This document shows, one piece after another, positions 56,883-64,000 of a DNA stretch of 64,000 bases (its first letter is position 1; each line of letters begins with the position of its first letter). The DNA is from Hirsutella rhossiliensis. Taxonomy: Eukaryota; Ascomycota; Sordariomycetes; Hypocreales; Ophiocordycipitaceae. The notes under the pieces are model-generated. The model ran no database searches, had not been told where the DNA came from, and saw nothing but the letters and a program-made list of their open reading frames with translations. The position numbers were made by a program, and so were the translations under genes. The stretch is taken from assembly GCF_020360975.1 (NCBI RefSeq), contig NW_025408668.1:1984001-2048000 (forward strand), written 5' to 3'.

Positions 56883-57147
56883 CGTCTATAGCCGAAGAAA
56901 AGGAAGAGGCTTTTCCCTTTAGAGGGCCCCCTATTTTGATCGGGTTTTTTACCCTCTCTTATAGGACTTTCCCCTCTTTAGGCCCCCTTTTCCTTAAGTA
57001 GGTCTAAAAGAGCCTAGGGACCCGAAAGGGCCCCTGCTTTCCTCGAGTAAAGGGAGAAGTATAGAACTAAGAACCTCCTCTATACGCTCACTAGCCCGAA
57101 GCCGTATTAGCTATGCCCTTAAGGGGCAGGCCATAGCTAAGGGGGTG

Positions 57148-57621
57148 TGTCGCGAAGCGTGGCCTGATTTCGCAGTTCTCGGAGATATCCCTTAGCACGA
57201 GGGACTAAGGAAGCTAAAAAACACCCGGTATAGAAAAAGGAAGAAGGAGCTAAAAAGAGGTGCAGAAAGGAGGGTGGGGGCATAAGTAGCGATAGCTTCC
57301 TATAGAGGTGGCGAGAGATAAGACGGATATGCCGGCAACGGCTAGAAAGGAGGGGAAAAACCGGCAAAAAGCTCGGTAGTTAAAGGGATATTAGTGGCTT
57401 CTTTAAGCAGGATCTTCTTTGTTAATTGAGATACTAGACGGGTATAAAGAGGGGCGTTAGATAGAGGAAAGAAGGACAATCAAGGCAATATAACAATCAC
57501 TCCCCTACCTTTATTGCTGCTCCCGCAAGAATCATATCTCTCTGCCCTGCCTATCCGACCCCTTACTTCTAATTTCACCTTCGTGTATTTTTATGCACTT
57601 CTCGTATCTCTCTTCGCGAGA
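57148..57621 (+). repeat. Copia-2 3' LTR
   Basis: 474 bp. It is less RIP-mutated than the 5' LTR at some sites and more at others. Confidence 0.92.
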
Positions 57622-57626
57622 ATATT

Positions 57627-57822
57627 AGTAATAAGTTAGAGGTCGTAGACTATAGACTATAACTAGGTAATTAAGTAATTAAAATTAAAGATAAGATTAT
57701 AATAAAGATCGTAATAATTATAATATTAAAAGCTATTAAGCTATTTATCTAAAGGAGTAAAAGTAGGTAGCTATATATACCTATAAAGACTATCCTTAGA
57801 TTATAGGCCTAGCTATAATCCT
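57627..57822 (-). repeat. Gypsy-3 LTR, part 2
   Basis: Continues the inverted Gypsy LTR after Copia-2 and stops at CTATAATCC, where it abuts Copia-3. About 295 of 470 bp of this LTR remain in total. Confidence 0.8.
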
Positions 57823-59044
57823 TAATATTAGATCGTATAGAGCGTAGTAATCTCGTTAATCTTAGATTACTTAGATTTTTACGATCCCCTTAATCCTATA
57901 TTTATTAGATAGTCGTACCGACTATTTATCTATTAAACTATATTATATACTTAACGCGGTTAACCGTTAGCGGCTTAGTAGCTATAGTCGTAATATATAA
58001 AGTATCTAAGGCGGATATTTAGCTTACTAGCCTTCCTCCTAGATTAGCTAGTTAAGGCTTTACCTAGTCTTAGGCTTCTTAGGCTATCTTTTAAAGACCG
58101 TAGGCTGAGCGATATATTCGATAAAGATAACGTTAAGAGATATAAAGACCCTATTACTACTATTAAATAGGATATAGTTATAGTGCCTTAGTACCTTAGT
58201 ATTTTATATAAGATACCCTTAGGCTATAGCTTTTAATATTTAGCTGCTAGTAGTAGTGCCTAGCCTTTTAATCTAATAACTTAAAGATAGGTAACGTTAG
58301 GTTTTTTACTATACTAAGCTTTATATAATATAATAAGTAACTTAGCTATAGGAGATAAATTATAAACGTAGGTAATACTTTAAAGTATATAGGGCTACTA
58401 TTTATACTTAAGGCTAGACCGAATTAGTATAAGGTTAAGCTTCTCGCTTAGGACCTTATAAAAGACCTTAATAGCCTTATTTTACTAGTACTATTTCGTA
58501 GCAGCGTATATAACTTCGATCGCCTTATTAATATAAAAGGTATTTAGTAGCGTAGAGTAATTTTTACCTCCTAGGTCTATCTATACGTAGAGGCATCGCT
58601 TAGTAAGCGTCTTATACTTTTAAAAGAACGCTTAGAAGATTAAGAAGAGGCTATCTTTAATAGCTACGCTAAAGGTCTACCTATACTAAGTATAGTCGTC
58701 TAAGATAGCTACCTAGTATCTACTACCGTCGTATTTAATATCTAGAAACAGCCTATAGATATTAATATATAGACTTACTAGTAGCTAGGTTCCCTTTTAA
58801 ATAAAGTATATATAAGATCCTTCCTTAATCTTACTAATAGCGTAGGCCTTATATAAGTCTTATAGCGATTAGGGTTATAGACTAGTAGATATCCCTTATA
58901 GTCTCTTAATATTACGCTTACTAAGGTAAGCTAGTCTCTTATACTAAGTACATAGGTTAGGATCGTAGACCTACGAGGTAATAAAAGTAGCTAGGTTTCT
59001 ACTAATAATAAAAGGGTTACTATAACGCTTAATTTTATTAGTAG
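57823..59044 (-). mobile_element. Copia-3: RIP-mutated Copia integrase-region remnant
   Basis: On the minus strand, ignoring RIP stops, the frame reads RNIKRLQGISTSL, then KAYAISKIKEGSY (GAG-pre-integrase style), then an integrase core with DGSRY, VAILDDYT, TFSVAIKDSLFLI, IDLGG and NTFYINKAIEVIYAAT. The sequence is distinct from Copia-A/B and from Copia-1/2, so it is a third lineage. Both ends are cut by Gypsy LTRs. The part 57823-58050 is unassigned but presumably the same element. Confidence 0.65.
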
Positions 59045-59514
59045 TATTATAACTATAGTTAGCGGGTTATAAGAGAGCTAGCTACGTTTACGTAATAAGG
59101 CAGCTCGGAATAATAGTTAGGACGAGAAGTTACTTAGGCTTAGCTTACCTAGAGCGTACGTAAGCTAAGTAAGCCTTATATAGATAAATTACTACTTAAG
59201 AGCATAGCTTACTAGTAAGCTATAGTAAGCTACGAAGGGGATTATAGCTAAGACTATAATCTAAGGATAGTCTCTATAGGTATATATAGCTACCTACTTT
59301 TACTCTATTAGATAGATAGCTCTCTAGCTTTTAATATAGATCTTTATTACGATTCTATCTTTAATTTTAATTACTTAGTTATAGTCTATAGTCTACGACC
59401 TTTAACTTATTACTAATATAATATACTTATTATTACTTAGACCACGCCCTATTATATCTACTAATATAAACCCCTTAATAGGTTTATCCCTTAGGAATAA
59501 TACTAGTCGTTATA
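59045..59514 (+). repeat. Gypsy-2 5' LTR
   Basis: 470 bp, RIP-mutated, ends AGTCGTTATA. Its 3' half aligns with the un-RIPed LTR at 63117, and the substitutions are the expected C to T and G to A in CpA/TpG. Confidence 0.9.
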
Positions 59515-62500
59515 CGTTAAAAGCTCTTATTTAGTATAATACTACGTTACTCTAAGTAATATTATAACTATTAATATGCCTATATAGTAAGCTAGATTAA
59601 CTAACTTTAGAGCTACTATATTGCCTTAGGATATAATATACGAGATTATTGCCCTTTAATATAAGGTATAGTTACTTAGGAATAAAAGAGGCAATAGATA
59701 GGTTAGGGACCTTAAAGAAGTAGTTAAACTAAAATAGCTAGGACTATTCGATAGTACTTATAGTACTCTTTAAGACTTTCTTACCTAACTTAAGGCCTAC
59801 TATTAGTTTTACCTAACGAAACTTTTAAACCTAGTCGAAAAAGTACTTTATATAGGAAATTATTTATTTAGAATAGTACTTACTTAGTTTAGACCTATTA
59901 TAAGGGACTATCTTAATAACTAACTAATATAATAAAATAGCGAAACGGATAAAGTTTTTACTAGTTTCTAAGGATTTAAAGAAGCTATTACTAAGGTATT
60001 TAAAATAACTAATAAAGAATAAGAAGCTAAATAGAAACTTTAAGAACTTTAATAAAAGACCTTAGTATTAAACTATACTACTAAATTCTATTAAGTTACC
60101 TTAAAACTTAAATAAGATAATAAACCCCTTATATCGCGATTCTATAATAAACTTAAGGAAGAAGTTAAAGATAAACTTTATTAAGAAGATCGACTTAATA
60201 GCCTCTTAAACTATATTACTATAGTAGTATAAATCGACGATAGATAGTATATATAATACTAAGAAAAGAAATAAGAAAGAGAAAACTAAAACCCTTCTTA
60301 TAAGAATAACTTTAATTAACGCGCTAACTATAAAAAGAAGCGCGAAACTCCTATTACCTATACTTATATAACTAACCTAAGTAAGATAGATTTAGATATA
60401 ATATAGAAAAGTAAAGGAAAGTATTTTAACTATAAAAAACCTAGATATTACTCTAAAGAATATAGATAACCTTATAAGGAGAAGAAAACCTACTAAGTAC
60501 TAGCCTTAAAAGGTAAGAAATACTTAAACGCTATTAATAAATAGGAACTAAAGTATAAACTCCTTAGTTAAACTATATATTATAACGATAAATATATAGT
60601 ATACTTAAGCGATAAGAACGGTATTAGATAGTTCCTAAAGCTACTAAGGAAAACCCTTATAATAACGTAACGAAGGGATCTTAAAATATAGAAATAAGTT
60701 AAATTTATAGAACTAAAATACCTTTATCTTAAAGGAGTCTCTTAAAACTAGATTAAGAAGAGTAGTAAACGATTCTAGGAAGATATATAAAATAAAAATT
60801 AATAATAATAATAGGTAGTTTATAAATAATATAATAAAAAAGATATAGATATAGCCCTTATATTTACGAAACTTAGGTAATAACCTAAGGAAGAATAATA
60901 AAGTATCGACGATATAAGCTTTAAAAAATAAGAAATACCTAAAGAAATAAAAGATAAGAACGAACTTATACTACTACCCTTACTATTAAAGGAAAATACT
61001 ATAATTAGAGAATACGCTTTATACTTCGAAGAATTTAAAGAAATACTTAAAATTAAAACCTAATAAATACTTTAAATTCTTATAGAAAACTAATAAGCTA
61101 TATTAATTCGATATTAACTAGTACTATATAAAGGAGACTATACTATAGCTATCGCTATAGTCGATACCTTTATAGCTTTATAATAAGAATAGTAACTATA
61201 AGGAGAATTTAAAGACGATCTATAAATACTACTTACTTATAAGCACTATAAGTATATTTTATAGATATTATACGTCTACCTAAATTATATAATATACTTC
61301 TAGATAAAGGCACGATACGACGCCTTTTTAGTTAGGTTTAAAGGATAAGTACTTTCGAAACCCTACTTAAGTATAGAACTAAACTACTAGAAAATCGATT
61401 AACGTTACCTAAACGACTAAGTTATATTATTAGAACCCGATTATAGCACGCTACTTAAATACCGCGATAATTACGGTTTATTAACGAGATATCTTTCGGA
61501 GATATATAAAATCTATAAATATACTAAAATAAAAGAATAGTATAACGCTACTCGCTCTAAGATATCTAAACCCTTAATCTTCTAAAGACTTATATAACGA
61601 GTTAAATATAATAAAGAAGATTATAACGAATATATATACCTAAACTATAGAGTTTATAAATATAAAAAAGTATAAATATAATATAAACGATATAATAGTA
61701 TACTAAAAGATTATTAGTAATATATATAAAGGCTATAAGCTATATTTAACTAAGGAAGAATTAATATAAAAATACTACGTAAAAAATAGAAAGATATAAA
61801 ACGAAAACTTAACCTTTAGTACGAAAATAAATAGAATTATAAAGTATAGTACGTAATTAACTATAAAGTAGTATAATATAAACGATATAATATCGAGAAA
61901 TAAGAAATCTTTAATTAGCTATAAGAAATTAATCTCTTAAGCCCTAATATAATACTACGCGATAAAAACGTAAAGAAACGATATTAATAATAAATCGAAG
62001 AAGAATACCTAAATAAAACGAATAAGGACTAAGTAAAAAACGAGGTATACTATCTATAAAAGGGCTATAGACTAGTACGATATAATAAGATCTAAGGACC
62101 CTATATATAGCAACGGTAAGCTATAGTAACTAAATAGTATTAAATATCTAAATCGCGGGATATTACGTATATATACTTTTAGACTATAGCGTAATAAGTA
62201 ATTACGTTTTACCTAAAGTCGTTAATCGTTACTAACTTATATAAAGATATAAGATAGATCTATATAAACTTATAAATATCGAAGGAAAGGCTTTTAACTA
62301 TAATAATAGAATTATTAATATAAAGATTAATTACCTCGATATTAATATCTAGGGCTACGACGAATAAGTTAACTTCGATATTATAAATATTAAAGAATAT
62401 AACTTTATATTAAGACTTTTATAGCTATAGGAGAGTAACCTACTAATTAACTAAAGAACTAGCTAGCTATATTAAAACGAAGATATAAGTTTCTAGGACT

Positions 62501-63116
62501 AGTAGATTTAAGAGAAAGTAAAATTTTATAATAATTTAGCTACTAAATAAGATAAAAGGGATAACCGTTTAAGTAAATTATTATAGGCTTTAGCGATATA
62601 AACGAAAATAGTAACCGAACTAGCGAATATAATAAAATCGACTAATAAGACCTACGTACTAACTAACATAGCTATATAACCTAGCATCTAATATAAATAG
62701 AATAAAGGATATAATATAAAGATCTAAAGAGTTATTACTACTTTAAGGAAAGACCTTAAATAAATTAATAAAGAGCTTAAGTTAAGAGAAACTAACTCTT
62801 AAAAGAAAGAATAAAGCCTATAAGATAGAATAAAGAATATCCCTTAGGAATACCGGAAATATAATAAACTCTTTAAAGAAGAACTTAAGATAGGGTTACC
62901 CGAATATAGCTAATAAGACTATAAAATTTATCTTAAGGATAGAATAACGCCGACGTTCTATAAAATCTATAACCTAAACGAAAAGTAACTATAAACGCTA
63001 CGCGACTACCTTAACGAGAATCTATAAAAAGGATATATATAAATATTAATATCTAAAGTAGGCTATTTAGTTATATTTATTTTAAAGAAAAATAGTAAGC
63101 TATAACTAGTTATCGA
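59045..63116 (+). mobile_element. Gypsy-2: 5' part of a Gypsy-1 family element
   Basis: It starts with a 470-bp LTR and runs through gag, protease and into RT with the same gene order as Gypsy-1, without the solo LTR that Gypsy-1 carries. It is strongly RIP-mutated, though less advanced at many CpG-adjacent sites than Gypsy-1. It stops abruptly in RT at 63116 (equivalent to about 25355 of Gypsy-1), where an unmutated LTR begins; the 3' half is missing. Confidence 0.88.
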
Positions 63117-63616
63117 TGTTACGACCCGACCAACGGTTGGTCACAAGCAGCCCTCAACAAGGCCGACACGTGACGGAGGGGTACAGGATCCCGCGAAGTC
63201 ACGTGATGGATCATTTGGATCACTTGGTGATCCCAACGATCCGGCTCATTGGATCATCTCGATGATCCAACGACGATGTACAGGATCATTGGATCGTCTC
63301 AATGATCCAACGATCCGTGAACAGGATCATCACGTTCGCTGAATGATCCACGAAGGACCACTGGGTATATAAGGACACCCAATTCCACTCCTTTAGACTA
63401 GATAGCTCTTTAGCTTTCAACACAATCATTACGATCCCTATCACGATCTCATCTCTGATTCCGATCACTTGATTACCTGGTTACAGTCTACGGTCTACGA
63501 CCTCCGACTCATCACCAACGTGACATACTTATCATTGCTCAGACCACGCCCTGTTGTATCTGCCAACATAAACCCCACGACAGGTTTATCCCTTGGGAAT
63601 ATCACCGGTCGTCACA
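63117..63616 (+). repeat. Un-RIPed Gypsy-family LTR (500 bp), no target duplication
   Basis: Starts TGTTACGACC and ends GGTCGTCACA, forming near-perfect inverted termini. A TATA box (GGTATATAAGG) lies at about 63363. From about 63390 to the end it aligns with the 3' half of the RIP-mutated Gypsy-1/2/3 LTRs. The first 250 bp (U3) do not, and carry about thirteen GATC sites with hairpin-capable TTGGATCATC/GATGATCCAA pairs. CpA and TpG are normal. The 5-bp flanks (ATCGA and TTAGG) do not match. Confidence 0.9.
63249..63270. repeat. Perfect inverted repeat in LTR U3
   Basis: TTGGATCATC, two-base loop, GATGATCCAA. An imperfect second copy lies about 40 bp further on. Both are part of the GATC-rich array of about 63186-63350. 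Confidence 0.85.
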
Positions 63617-64000
63617 TTAGGCCTAGGTTCTAGAATCCGCCTAAGTATATATCGGTAAACTTTTAGTCTAATAAGTTAAAATAGGCTATTATATTAGCTA
63701 TATAAGGGCGGGCCGCGGCTAGCGTATATAGGGGGCTAATATAAGTAGCTCTTTAATAAGCTATAGCGAGCTTAGGTAAGTTATTTAAAAGGTAGGCGGT
63801 AAACGCGAACTAATAAATAAAGCTAGCGGGCACTTTAGTAAGGGCAGTATACTAGCCGAGCGAGAGGTCGGTATTGGCCTCCTTATAAATAGCGGCGAAT
63901 AGATTTACTTAGATTACGGCCGCGTTTAAGGCTCTATAGACTAGCGCTTCCGACCTAAAGTAGATAATACCTATATAGCCGTCGGTATCGCCCGGGTTAT
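63617..64000 (-). pseudogene. RIP-mutated coding remnant at the window edge, unidentified
   Basis: One minus-strand frame stays protein-like over the whole 384 bp, with only TAA/TAG stops at positions that suit former CAA/CAG codons. Examples are YIGIIYFRSEALVYRALNAA, VNLFAAIYKEANTDLSLG, YTALTKVPASF and TYISPLYTLAAARPYIANII. It reads Ala/Leu/Tyr-rich and helical. I do not recognise it; it could be a transposon gene or a duplicated host gene caught by RIP. It runs off the right edge. Confidence 0.5.

Larger units (their letters stand above)
51414..57621 (+). mobile_element. Copia-2: partly RIP-mutated Copia related to Copia-1
   Basis: 474-bp LTRs (51414-51887 and 57148-57621), target duplication ATATT (51409-51413 and 57622-57626), primer-binding-like GTTATAAGCCTAGG right after the 5' LTR, and polypurine AAGGGGGTG before the 3' LTR. 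The gag-pol of about 4.85 kb aligns with Copia-1 over its whole length but has LTRs of a different family. Damage is almost purely TAG/TAA at CAG, CAA and TGG codons with the frame intact, that is RIP without indels. It inserted into the Gypsy-3 LTR. Confidence 0.93.

Noticed and set aside
63286..63468. Short minus-strand frame in the right-hand LTR
   Set aside because: Lies wholly within LTR U3-R sequence with repeat-derived composition; not a gene.
19561..64000. Centromere or mitochondrial insertion as an explanation of the AT-rich block
   Set aside because: The block resolves almost wholly into identifiable LTR retrotransposons with RIP signature, and no mitochondrial gene is seen. A centromeric location cannot be judged from sequence alone.

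Overview
The window is nuclear DNA of a filamentous ascomycete (Pezizomycotina, most likely Sordariomycetes/Hypocreales by the look of the proteins; this taxonomic guess is inference). The support is short spliceosomal introns with CTGAC-type branch sites, fungal autophagy, arginine and ubiquitin genes, and a RIP-mutated repeat compartment in which CpA/TpG has been converted to TpA while CpG survives.

Positions 1-18.8 kb form a GC-rich gene island of ordinary housekeeping genes. In order these are ATG27 (autophagy membrane protein), a mitochondrial acetylornithine aminotransferase (ARG8 type), an intronless secreted protein of unknown function, glutamate decarboxylase (minus strand, five exons), a membrane-anchored HSL-family alpha/beta hydrolase (minus strand), a decayed gene remnant, a RING plus TRAF-type zinc-finger protein, and the U-box E4 ubiquitin ligase UFD2 (seven exons). 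All are intact. I reconstructed 15 introns, and three of them use GC-AG splice sites.

At about 18.95 kb the composition changes abruptly. From there to 64 kb there is no host gene, only nested LTR retrotransposons at different stages of RIP decay. An old Gypsy element (pieces at 19.6-20.6, 29.9-30.0, 42.7-43.6 and 49.4-49.6 kb) was split by three insertions. These are a chromodomain Gypsy (Gypsy-1, 20596-29897), a composite Copia array (30002-42663), and a nearly un-RIPed Copia (Copia-1, 43620-49408, TSD ATAGT). The composite shares an internal LTR and contains a complete second copy of its own family inserted in the opposite direction (Copia-B, 34753-41043, TSD AAAAA).

To the right are a reverse-oriented Gypsy fragment (Gypsy-3) whose LTR was hit by Copia-2 (51414-57621, TSD ATATT), a Copia integrase remnant (Copia-3), and a 5' Gypsy fragment (Gypsy-2). 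Then comes a 500-bp un-RIPed LTR with no target duplication (63117-63616), and an unidentified RIP-mutated coding remnant running off the right edge.

I did not find a clearly new functional system. The most unusual content is the layered retrotransposon architecture, the three GC-AG introns, the un-RIPed LTR with a different U3 and a GATC-rich palindromic array, and antisense or unidentified coding remnants that are legible only once RIP-type stop codons are ignored.
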